This document shows, piece after piece, positions 1-11,600 of a stretch of DNA of 64,000 bases (the stretch's first letter is position 1; every line of letters begins with the position of its first letter). The stretch is from contig OU744453.1 in the NCBI GenBank assembly GCA_916610825.1, positions 19,955,301-20,019,300 of the forward strand. Direction: 5' to 3'. Origin of the DNA: Haliclystus octoradiatus (Eukaryota > Cnidaria > Staurozoa > Stauromedusae > Haliclystidae). Below the pieces are notes generated by a model. It was not told the origin of the DNA. It searched no databases and was given only the letters and a program-made list of their open reading frames with translations. The position numbers and the translations under genes were made by a program.

Positions 1-715
1 TCCATCATCTAGATTACAAATTGTGCGCATTTCTTGCTGTTCGAGATAATGGACTGTGTTACGCTTTTCCTCTATAAAAATTAAATCGATCACTTCATAA
101 TAGAACCATGGAACGACACAGTCGCGTTGCTTCCACGTGTAACATAATTAATGCTTTAAAACATTCTAAAAAGAAAATATACGAAAATAACCAATTCGAA
201 CATCTGTGCTTGGTAAATTTATTTCAGTAGTTTATTCAACTCATGTTAAACGAGCATTTGAACATTAGATTGTGTTCATGAACAACACTCAAAACATAAC
301 AAATAAGTTCATGAACAGTTGCTCAAACCATACATAACCTTTTCCCAATAACTTTTATTATTCATGGGCACGTTTTCTATGTAACAACGTTTCATAATCA
401 TAAAAATGATGCTATTTGATTATGAACAATTAATATTTAACTACATTAAATCTTTGGTATAAACTGTAACATATGTATTTCCCCTATTTCATATAAATTT
501 ATACCATGTATATATCAGTACTGTGACAAGAAGTATATCAGTGCTTACCAGATCCTATGTAAACCTAACTGACTAACTAAATAACAAAAATACAAGGCCC
601 TTTCATGACCTGCTGAATAGTCGAGGCACTCTTAATAAGGTGGTTGTCAGGATTTATGGAACAATACTCAAAAGTCATATTCCAGTTTCAATCTACTGTA
701 CATGCCAAGACAATA
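1..715. other. No gene recognised; AT-rich flank
   Basis: No exon with convincing splice sites or coding character is seen here. It holds a degenerate stretch of the TTCATGAAC repeat (about 232-332) and otherwise AT-rich unique-looking sequence. Upstream exons of the coiled-coil gene ending near 2.2 kb may lie outside the window. Confidence 0.5.
232..332. repeat. Degenerate copy of the TTCATGAAC MITE family
   Basis: The stretch contains TTCATGAACA and TTCATGAACAGTTG motifs spaced as in the complete copies at 1870-1998 and 34272-34431. No terminal CCCTG inverted repeats are left. Confidence 0.5.
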
Positions 716-1181
716 CAGTGAAACCTGTATATAACTGCCAGCTACAAGCGGTAGATAAATTGACCATTATAGACAGGTGACCTTTATATACAGGTTTGAT
801 TCAATATAAAACACCAGAGCCATCTATTTTCAAGAGTTGGGACACTCATGCCATTTTTGTTTCTTTTTGCCTGGACCCGAGCACGTTTTTAACAGTGCAC
901 ATATGCAGGAGAATGTTGTGTTTTTTTTCAGCCATATTGTATTGTATTTTTTCGCGCGTTTCACTTGAAATGATTGAGAACCTGTTTCCGAAAGAACAAA
1001 GATGGCGTTCAAAAATCACGTGATTGGCATCTGTCCAATTGGAGACGATAGCGGCACATGAAAGCGTGCCCAACTCTTGTAAATAGATGGCTCTGTAAAA
1101 TACTACTTTAGACATTGCAAGAGTGACCGCTATAGACAGGTGGCCGCTGTATAGAGGTGACTGTTATAACAGGTTTGACTG
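716..1181. mobile_element. MITE with CAGTNAAACCTGT ends (Tc1/mariner-like)
   Basis: The left end reads CAGTGAAACCTGTATATAAC and the right end is its approximate inverted complement, closing with GGTTTGACTG at 1181. Subterminal sequence on both sides repeats the motif 'ATAGACAGGTGRCC'. Related pieces lie at 12364-12420, 37878-38060 and 41860-42032, where the right end is followed by TA, so a Tc1/mariner-type TA target is likely. No transposase is encoded. A second MITE (815-1095) is nested inside. Confidence 0.65.
815..1095. mobile_element. hAT-like MITE nested in the 716-1181 MITE
   Basis: The 281-bp element starts CAGAGCCATCTATTTTCAAG and ends with the inverted complement (CTTGTAAATAGATGGCTCTG), with one mismatch in the first 20 bases. 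The flanks are TAAAACAC (807-814) and TAAAATAC (1096-1103), an 8-bp target duplication with one change. An 8-bp duplication and a CAGAG terminus are hallmarks of the hAT superfamily. Reading frames inside are shadows without a transposase motif, so it is non-autonomous. Confidence 0.75.
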
Positions 1182-1300
1182 ACTTGTTGTGATTCAGATA
1201 CATGGCACTGTAGTTGAAGACCAAGACTCAGTCATTTTGCAACCAATGCAAGCACCCTCTACTTAAAGGTTAACTGTAACTGTTATCTTTCATTATTTAG

Positions 1301-2183
1301 GAGAGATCATAGGTTGGCATTATTAGGACAGGTATCAGCGAAAGAGACAACATCTAAAACGCAGCTGAGAAGTAAAGCTGAAGAAAGCCGCGAAGCAGTA
1401 CAGGTTGATCGTAATAGTATTGATGCCGATCGGCATGATTCAAAACAACGCACAACTTATCTCATGCAATTTAGAGATGAGAATAAAAAGGTATTTCTAT
1501 TGTAATTTGTTATTCATAGGACCTATCAGAAAAATGTTGGGACATGAGGATTTTGCATCTATGGCATTTAAAATTTTCCTCGGTCCCAATCAAAAAAATT
1601 TTCAAAATATAATCTCATGCTCAAAATTTAAATGTAGCAGCATAATCTTGTGGGCACAGGGTCAAAAACCCACCTCTTGGCTACCCTGGCTATATGTACG
1701 GCAATTAGGTGATGATATCAATTGTGATGTGTTTATTAATTATACAAATAGAATAAAAAAATCAGAACCCTGTGAAGAATAATATCAAATTTAATTTTTT
1801 TAAAACGAATGACGATGATGAAATAGTTTGAGTGGTCATATCATACAAATGTCTGTTAGAGCAGTATTACCCCCTGCGAAAAACAGTTCAGGAATTCATG
1901 AACATTAAATTTTCATGGACTTTTTAATGAATTTCATGAATGTGGGCCATAAAACATTCATGAACTGTTGATGAACTTTTGAACTGTTTTTCGCAGGGTA
2001 TGTCCAACATATAAGTTCAATTATGGATAACGGTCTGTGCGTTTTGATTCGGTTGAACAGGGTTATATTGAGGTAGCTAATTAATAAAATTACTGATTTG
2101 CATTTTAGCTGATGGAAATAAGGGCAGCGGAACAGAAGAAACTAAAAGAAGCAGAAAATAAAAGCGAAAGAGAATTACTCAAG
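1301..2183 (+). CDS. Two exons of an unidentified coiled-coil protein (partial, 3' part)
   Basis: Exon 1301-1490 follows the acceptor CATTATTTAG and ends AAG|GTATTT. It begins with the third base of a codon and is open for 63 residues. Exon 2109-2183 follows CATTTTAG, adds 25 residues in phase and ends AAG|GTTAAT. The product is very rich in K, E, R and Q (for example LKEAENKSERELLK), so a charged helix or coiled coil is likely. I do not recognise the family. If the last donor is not used, reading continues 11 codons to TAA at 2214-2216. An AATAAA at 2402-2407 could serve as poly(A) signal, so the gene may end here, converging on GTF3C6. Upstream exons are not seen. Confidence 0.6.
1870..1998. 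mobile_element. Complete TTCATGAAC-family MITE
   Basis: The 129-bp element has inverted ends CCCCCTGCGAAAAACAG / CTGTTTTTCGCAGGG and is flanked by TA at 1868-1869 and 1999-2000. The interior carries TTCATGAAC motifs in both orientations and the phrase GGGCCAT seen in other copies. TA target duplications suggest mobilisation by a Tc1/mariner-type transposase. Confidence 0.75.
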
Positions 2184-2615
2184 GTTAATCCAATCAACTG
2201 GAGTAAAACACTGTGTTAAAATAATTAATTTTTATGAAAGAACACAAAACTAATCAAATGCAAAATAACAAACACTTACTCATATCATAATAACATAATA
2301 ATTTTTTTAAATAGATAATAGCATTTATAGAAATAGGATAAAAACTTTCATCTCAGATGTTTAAGAAAAAGGGAAAATACTTAAAATTAAAGTCTTCTCA
2401 AAATAAATTAGAATTTTCAAGACATCATTCCTAATGTTCTGTTCAGAAGTACAGGCTACATTCATGAAAATGATTCGGTTTGTATCAACAATTTCTGATT
2501 TGTCTTGCACAAGTGTGTCCACACTGGTTATAGTCAAGTCAACTATGACCGGACATCATTCTACAGCTTGAACCAAAATGGTTTTATCAGATCAGCATAC
2601 CATTATTACCATGGA

Positions 2616-5600
2616 TTAATCTTTGGTCTCTGAAGACTTTGGCTCCTTTTGTGGCAATTCAGCTGAAGAAAATAATGTAAAAATAAAGTTAGGATGATAT
2701 TCAATACCAGAAAATCAGGATATAATGAATTATGATAAAAACTGCTAGCAATTATTCGATTCTTACTTTTATGTAAACACTGAAGACCTTAGATTTAAAT
2801 AATTATATTAAATGAGAAATTTTTTTCATTTTTTCATTTATCCACCAGCCGGGTAAATTAGTAGCTTTTTTCCACCGGGGTGGTTGGGTAATTTGTTAGT
2901 AGCCTATTTTTAACCGTGTGTACGTTCAATAACTGGTTGCCTTTCCTGACGCCATCAATAGTACTCCAGTCAGGGTATTAAACCCAAGAAACTGCAGCTC
3001 GAGATCCAACACCCTAACCACTACATTAAGGAAAGTATCGCACACACAAGTGAGGGACCATATAGAAATGGCCTTAATAAACATCCATTTAACCAAGCAT
3101 TTGCCTTTATCCAATATTGTAGCTGAAGTACAGTATGACGAGATTACTTATTGCAGACAAGGTTATGTTTCAAAGGCGTAGTTCCATGCGGTTGGGATTT
3201 TAGCTAGAATAAGGTCTGAGAAAGTCCAGAAACTGATAACCTAGTTTGAGGAAGGCTAGGAAATGCAGGAGAAAAAGCCAAAATGCTGAAATAAAGTTGA
3301 AATCAGTAAAAATATATTTTAAAAAATGTCAATGTAGAATTTCTTTACAATTTGTTGATAAAAATTAACGTTAAACCTTTGGTCGAATCTATTATGAGTT
3401 TGATACTATAGTTTAGATAATGAGCACACAAATATGTATTAGACAGGATGACTGATTTCATCTTACCAGTGGCTTCCTCTTTTTCATTTGTTGTCTCGTC
3501 TTTTGGTGTTATGCTGATAGGAACAGCAGTTAATTTTCTCGATGTGTGACATTTGTAGCTCAGTTGAGGTTTGTTATTTTCATCCACTGTGTGAAAGGAA
3601 ATGAAAAATATCAACATGAATCAACAACTATTAATCAGGCCAGTTTTATAAATGATGGTAGGCCTACAGTTAGATATATTTCATTTTATACAATAAGAAA
3701 TTTGCCAAGGGCACTGAACATTGCACCATTTCAGTAGCTTCAGATATTGAACGTGGTAACTTCAGAGAATCATTTACTAGTCTAAAATATCAATTGGATT
3801 TGATTAATTATTATATTAATAAATTTAAAAGGGAACACATTGAGCGTGGGTCTGATTTGCCGATTGTGAGTAAAATTCGCAAAGAAAATGATATCATTTT
3901 AATTCTACCTTTCAAATTTTGGCTAATTCTCTGAAAAGGCAGTTGTCTGTTAAGTAAGTGCAAAATCGGGCAATCAATAAAACCAGTTTTTACCAGTAGA
4001 AAATTAATTAATGAATTGAGAATGTGTGAGCTGGCAAGTCAGATTTTGTCCAATCAACGCACTGTTTATTGCTTTGAATGTGATTCGCGTGAAGCGAATT
4101 ATGTTGGGTTCACTTCCCAACACTTGCACCAACGCATTGGCGGATATTGCAGCTCTGCTGTTGGTTTGCATTTCTGCAATATTCATCAACATAATGTTAA
4201 AGACAAACCCAACGCTTTCAGGGTTTCGAGGAAATGCAAGAATAAATTTGATTGTTTGATTTACGAAATGCTCGCAATCAGGCGGATCAGACAGACACTC
4301 AATACGCATTCCGATTCAATTAATTCTAAATTGTTTTCCGTGCAGCTGTATTGTTTTACGTCATTAACATCTTTTCTTTGTAACATGTATAGTCTATTCT
4401 TTGTTGAATTTCATTTCATTATCTTGAAAAGTTTTATCATATATTGTAAATTAGCTACAATAAAGTTAAAAATATAAATATTCATGTATTTTAAATTTCC
4501 ATTCTTTTTATTTTCATTGCTTAAAAATGTCATACTAGTACAATGACGAAACATCGCAAACTTACGTCTATTCTATCGCTTGTCTTCTTATCAAAATACA
4601 AGCGTGCGGCATTGGTGTAGTGGCTAGGGCGTTGGACCACGGCCCACAGGGTCTCCGGAGCACTATAGGTTGGCGCCAGGAAGGGCATCCGGCTATTAAA
4701 CGCACACAAGCTTCAAAATACTAACAAATTAACCAACCACTCCGGCGAAAAAAAGCTGCAGGCTTACCCGGCTTGTGGATAAATGATAAATACAAAAAAA
4801 AAAAAAAAATTATCAATGTCAAAATTGATCAACTCACCTTGCTCTCGAAAGATCATTGCACTGCCGAAATAATCTGCATACATAACACAAACATGCAATG
4901 AATGATGGAGTTTCTAAGAATACATTTTTGAAAACGAAAAATTTCAATCATTAACTTCATAACGTTATTTAGTTATCAACCAACCACCTACACTAAGGAT
5001 GTGTGAATCCAGCCCAATCTGTTCAGATCAGATATTGGATTGGCTGACAAAATGATGTTGGATTCTGTTTTGCCAAGTATAAAAATCCTTTGATTATTCT
5101 CCCTGGTCTTCTCTTGAATAAAAGGAAAACGTCGAAGACTGTACGCATTAAACTACAATCTCTTCGTAACAAAAACTAATAATATTTTTGTAAACAATAA
5201 AGTGTACCTTTGTACAAATCTCTTTGATCGCTGTTTAATAACTATCGTTTCAAACGTTGAACCTTCTACTGATTTACATTTGTGGTCTATGCCTATTTAT
5301 TTACATTTAGAATAATGATTCAGCAATTTTATATCTGACAAGCTCATCAAAACATATATAGAATTGATATAATATGCACAAAACTAACTATTAAATTGTC
5401 TCAATAAGCACAATTTTATGTTTACGAAGTTTGTTTACTTTTGATTTACGCTTACATGTGCGTAGTTTATTTTTAGTATAACGTAATTCTCTATATTTAA
5501 TGTTTCCGATCTATTATCTTAAAATAGAATGATGTAAGGCATTAATCAGCTTATACATTATTCACCTAACTTATGTTATTTATTATATTATAAAACTATT

Positions 5601-8600
5601 ACTTATGTTAATCAAAACACTCCCCCCTAGTGAGGTTACTTTAAATCTTAAACAAAGTCATTGAACGATATATTTGATTAATTCTCAATTGCAGTGATGA
5701 GTTCTTTAGTTTCTTCAATAGATCTTGCTGCAATTTCGTCTTTTGTTGCAATGAGTACCAGTTTTGATACTGGTCTATCATATTTACCTGTCTTGCTTTT
5801 AATTTGAACTTTTCTGACTAGGCCATCTCTTCCAGGGTATGTAGCTGTTACTATGGCGACTGGCCATATTGCTCTTGGGGCTGCCCCATTCAAACTAGTC
5901 TTTTTCACAATAACGAGGTCACCAACTTCTAAATTTCTTGATTTCGAAAACCATTTGCTTCTGCACAACATCATATTTGGCATGTTTGATCTCCAATAGT
6001 TCCAAAATATTTGAACTCTCTTTTGAATGGCTGCCATGCGATCACAAGGATGTATCTTTGCTTCATCAACTGGCTGTGGTAGAATCATGTTGTGGCCATA
6101 AAGTAACGAATTTGGTGTAATCATCTCATTCATATCTGTTGGATCTGCTGATGAACCTGGCCATAACGGTCTAGAGTTGATAAGGTATGTTATCTCTGAT
6201 AATGCTGTGATCCACTCATCAGGTTTCAGTGATTTGTTGTAGCAATCTGTCATCGCATCTAATGCTTTTCGGACTACTTTGACAAAAATTTCCACAACAC
6301 CGTTTTGATGTGATGCTGTTGGACAGTTCCATAACCAAGTAAAACCCTGTCCAGCAACACCATTTTCCAACATTTGTAGATCCCAATCTTCAATGATCTT
6401 TTTTACTTTTGATGATGCTCCTACTAAATTTGGTCCATTGTCACTGTAAAATTGGATTGGATGTATCCCTCTTATGCTTATGAATCTTCGCAGGGCCATT
6501 AGAAACTTCTCTGATGATAATCCTTCGCCTCCGTCTTGACTGTAACAATATTCCAAGTGTATAGCACGGCTTACTGTACACACAAATACTACCACATGTG
6601 CATCTTTTACGACTCCACGGCGTAGAATAGTCTTTAAAGGACCAAAGAAATCCAAAGCTGTTGTCCAAAAGGCTGGGTACTTTGAGTCCAGACGAAAGCT
6701 AGGTATTTGACCCATCTGTTGTTCCAATAGTGGTCTTTTTCTTGTCCTGCAAAATAGGCAATCTTTGCTGGTTTGCTTCAACAACTTGTTAACTCCTACG
6801 ATCCACAATCCTTCTTGTTCGATTGCAGCTCTTACACGTCTAATGCCACTATGTCCTGTTTTGTGATGAAAATGTTCAATAATCATTTTAATAATTCTTC
6901 GATGTATGCTTGATATACCAGTTACATCGTTTTTGTTCATTTTTGGAAGGATTACAGGAGCAACCAATCCTGGATTGAATTCTTTAGCATGATCCAGACG
7001 TCCACCCAATCGACATAGGTTATCTTTACCATCAAAGAATGGACACAGCTTCTTCAAATTGTCATGCTTCCAATTTTCATTTGCTTGAAGGGCTTGGTAG
7101 ATCTTCTCTGCTCCATCACAGCCATGTTGTTCTTTGATGCTTTCAACTGCTGTAGTCCAATCTTTTGCTTCATTTGCCAACTTTAAAATCTCCTCAGCAG
7201 TCTCTTTATCCATTAACTTTGTATCTGTTATTAGGAACAATGAATTGGCACTTTTCATTGGTTTCCTTGTCTTCTTTTTCAATTTCCTTGGTGGCTTAAT
7301 TTCTTTTGGATCCCTTGTGGCTTCAATCTCTTCAGAAATTTCCTCAGTTTCAAATTTTGGAAGTGTTTCTTTTTGTAGGAATTTTGGTCCTTCGTGCCAT
7401 CTTTCAAGGTCAGCGTCGTTCATCTTGGTGAGTGGATCAGCAGGATTTTGTTTAGAGGGAACATAGTGAAATTCATCTATATTTGCCAATTCTTGAATCT
7501 CTGCAATTCTTGCTTCCACAAATGCCTTCATTTGCTGTGTTGTTGACCTGATCCAATGTAGAACTACTTTTGAGTCTATCCAATAGTGAATTGACAAAGG
7601 TTTCATCCGAAGTGCTGAAATTACATTCTGAGTGAGACGGACCATTATCAATGATGCCACCAGCTCAGTTCTTGGTATTGTCCAGCCTTTGACAGGTGTG
7701 ACCAATGCCTTTGCTGCTACAAAGTTTATTTTGAACTTTCCTTCACCCAAATTCCATCTCAGAAACAAGCAAGTGCCAAAGCCCTTTTCTCCACCATCAG
7801 CAAAAGCATGGAGTTCTGGTTGACCAATTGCATTTCTTGGCTTCATACATCTGTTGATTGTTGTATTCAACTTGTTTCCAACTTTTTCAATGTTGTCCTT
7901 CCAATATTCCTTTTCTTCATTGCTGATGACAGTGTCCCAATTGTAGCCAGCTCGCCAAAGACCTTGGAATGGTATACGCAGGTTGACAACTGCCGGTGCT
8001 AACATACCAAGGGGGTCCCAGATCTTTGCGATTAGGCCAAGTAGATTTCTTTTGGTGAAGTTTTCTTGTAGCTGCCAATCTTTTGGTAAGCTTTTGCATT
8101 TCAGTGAAATAACATCAATGTCTTTATTCCAATGATGACCAAGTATCATGGTATTCAAGTCATCTGTTGCTTCTTTTTGGCTGCCATTCACTTTTTGCTC
8201 CATCTCGCTGTTGTTTGAATGCCATTTCTTGATTTTGAAATTTCCCATTTCAAGCATCTGTGTTGTTTGAATAATTGCTTCTTCTACTTCTGAATTGTTT
8301 GCTCTTGAATCTGCTATGTCATCCATGTAAATATTTCTTCTCAGAATCTCTGTACCAATTGGCCACTTTTCTTCAAATGTTGTTGCTAAGAAGTGAAGTG
8401 ATGCTTGTGAAAGATCAGGACTTGGTGGATCTCCAAATACCAGACGTTGCCATTCAAACACTCTTGGTTGTATGTTGTTCTTTTCAATCCACAGGAATCG
8501 ATGGTACTTTCGGTCTTCTGGTCCAATTGCAATCATGTTGAACATTTTCTTTATGTCTCCAGTGAAGGCGATCTCATCTTCGCGAAAATTGATAAGTATT

Positions 8601-11600
8601 TTGAACAGTGAGTTGAGTAGGTCAGGTCCTTTTTCTAGAGCAGTGGACAGTGAATGGCCATGATATTTCCTTGCTGAGTTCCATACCATTCTTTTGGGGG
8701 TTGAAGAACTTTCCTTTTCAACGATGAGATGCTCAATATAGAATGCCGCCTCCCCTTCATTGTGTTTGACCTCTTTGACAAATCCAGAGTTGATTACATC
8801 TTCAATAACAGCTGCATATTGTTCATATTCACCAGTCTCTATCAATTTGTTGGTTTTTCTTCTTAAATTGCAAAATACTTCATGATAGTTATTTTCTAAC
8901 AGATCTGGATAACCAGGTTTCCATGGTAACTGAACTTCCACATGACCTTCATCATTCAGCTTTGTGTTCTTGGCTTTATCAATAAAACGTGCTTCATCTA
9001 TCTCTTTATTGCTGCAGACGCATTTCTTTGTTGCGTTGACACCAACCAAATCACATGTGATCATCTTCTTCACTTTGGCTGCTTCTTCGTCGTCATTGGT
9101 TGCACATATTTGGACAGATGATACATTCTTTGTGTTTGTCATTCTTTTACTTAATTTTTCTGTAACTCCAACAATTGTCCATCCCAGTGGGTATTCAATT
9201 CCAATTGGGCCATTGACATCATCTTCCTTTGGTTCAATCTTGTGTAGCTCTTTATGTAGTTTTTGTTGATCCCGCCCAATGAGAATGTCGATATTTCCTC
9301 CTTTTTGATCAATTACATTTTCCAAATGTGACAGATGACTGTGTTCTTTGAAGAATTCTTTCTTTAGTGGCGATGCTGCTCCACATGGTTTCTGTATTCC
9401 ATATGCATTTATTGTACCTGCTTGCTGTATAGGTTGAAGACTACCAATTGTTAATTGAAAAGTCTTTGTTCTTTCAGTGTGACAATTACCTCCGACGACT
9501 TCATAGTTGATTGTGGTGTCTTCTCCCTCGATCCCAAGTGCGTCAGCAAATGATCTTCTTACCAATGTTGTGTCAGCTCCCCCATCAATGAGACATAGTG
9601 CATGTTTGAGTATTGGTGTACCGTCAGCATTCTTGAATCCTGTTTTTACCCATATTTTGACCACTGGCAACCGAACAGATTCTTCTCCTTTTGCTGTGGC
9701 TATGCCCTTGATGGATGATGTTGTTCTTCGATTGTTGTCTTCATTTCTTTTGGTGTTGGATGTTGAAGGTCGATGTAACAACGTATGGTGATTTCTTCCA
9801 CAACTTTCACATGTGTTTGTAGCTTTGCAATTTCTCATCATGTGGTCTGCCTTCAAACATCTAAAACAAAACCCTTTAGACTTGCAATAATCAGACCTAG
9901 TTGGTACATCTTCAGCTTGAAATACAGGGCACTCTTCTAAAGTGTGACTTGGTCCTTCACAGTCCAATTTGCATTCATCATTTTTGGATACATTTGACGC
10001 ATTCATCTTTGCTGTCTTTTGAGTTGTATCTGATTTTCTTTGGTGGTCGTTGTTTCTTGTATTCCTTTGTTGGAGTTGCCTCTTCTCTGATTTCTTGGTG
10101 TGAGATGTTTGGATTCTTCTTTCCAGGAACTCCAGGATATATTCGGCTGATAATTTTTCCTCTTGGATGCCCATCTTTTTTGCCAATCTATTCTCAGTTG
10201 ATAGTTGATCATCGATCTGTTCTTCTAGTTCTCTCCCAGCTTTCCTTTTAAGATCTCTGATGAATTCTTCATCCTTGAGTCGTTCTTGCTTGCCAAAATC
10301 TACTAGGTACATAATATGCGTTCTCATTGTAGTGACAAATGTTTGAATTGTCTCAGTATCTTTGTCTATTAGCGGTTTTAATTTTCGAAAGTTCCATGTC
10401 ATTTCATCCGCTATTTTGTAATCTGTTACTACTAATTTTATGGCCTTCCATGCTTCTTCTATAGATGATCTTCCTTCTATAATTGTGTGATAAGACTCAG
10501 GGATTGTCTTTTCCAGCCACTGAATCTTTACGTCATCATCATTCACGCCTGCTTGTTTCATTGCAGAAGTAAATCTCTTCTGAAATGTGGGAAATGCAAT
10601 ATACTCCCCATTCCAATTATTCGGGGTAAACCCTGCCAGTCTTACAGAATTTCCTTTATGTTTCTTTTCTCCTTTTGAGTTGACAGCTGTAATGGTTGCT
10701 ATAGCGACAGCTTCTGCAACTGACTTTGATATTTCTTTTATCATCTCCATGTTGTAGTTGCTTGACACAGGTATTTCTTTTGTTGATATCATCTCCATGT
10801 TGTAGTTGCTTGATGCAGGTATTTCTTTTGTTGATATCATCTCCATGTTGTAGTTGCTTGATACAGGTATTTCTTTTGTTGATATCATCTCCATGTTGTA
10901 GTTGCTTGATACCGGTGATTCTTTTGCTGTTGATACTTGCCCCTCTGATTGACAGGTATTGTCTTCATTTTCTACTTGGTCGTTATCGTCGGCGTCGTTG
11001 TTTGCATCGGTAACCATTACGTCATCTTCTTCTTGCGAGGCTATTTCATGATGGCTCGCAGGCGTGGTATTTTTACTCCTTGTTGACAATCTTGTCTCCG
11101 CTTGTTCACGCTGCAATATTAATTCCAACTTTTCGGTTTCAAAGATCATTTCTTGTCTTTGTATTTCTCGTATATTTTTGAAACAATCGTCATGTATTTC
11201 GTCGTGAGTTATTTGAAATTCACTTGTACGCGAATCGACATCATTTTCGACTTCTTCGCTCAACGCGTTGTTGTCTTCTAAATGTGTCAGGTATGTTTTT
11301 GTAATTGCTTCGTATTCAATGAATGTATTCATTATCTTCTCCTGCATAATTTGCCATCTTTTCATCGATGCATTGTCATTATGCGCTAACTTGTGATGGG
11401 CTTGGACTTCTAAGCTGAATAACTTGGATTTTCTTTCCCATTTTCTTCTTATGGCTTCGGCATCATCGGCGAAGTTCATATTGGTTTCTTAAACTTTCTA
11501 TCGTTCGTTATCGACGTCTTGTTTGAAACTGTTTTGCCAAGTATAAAAATCCTTTGATTATTCTCCCTGGTCTTCTCTTGAATAAAAGGAAAACGTCGAA

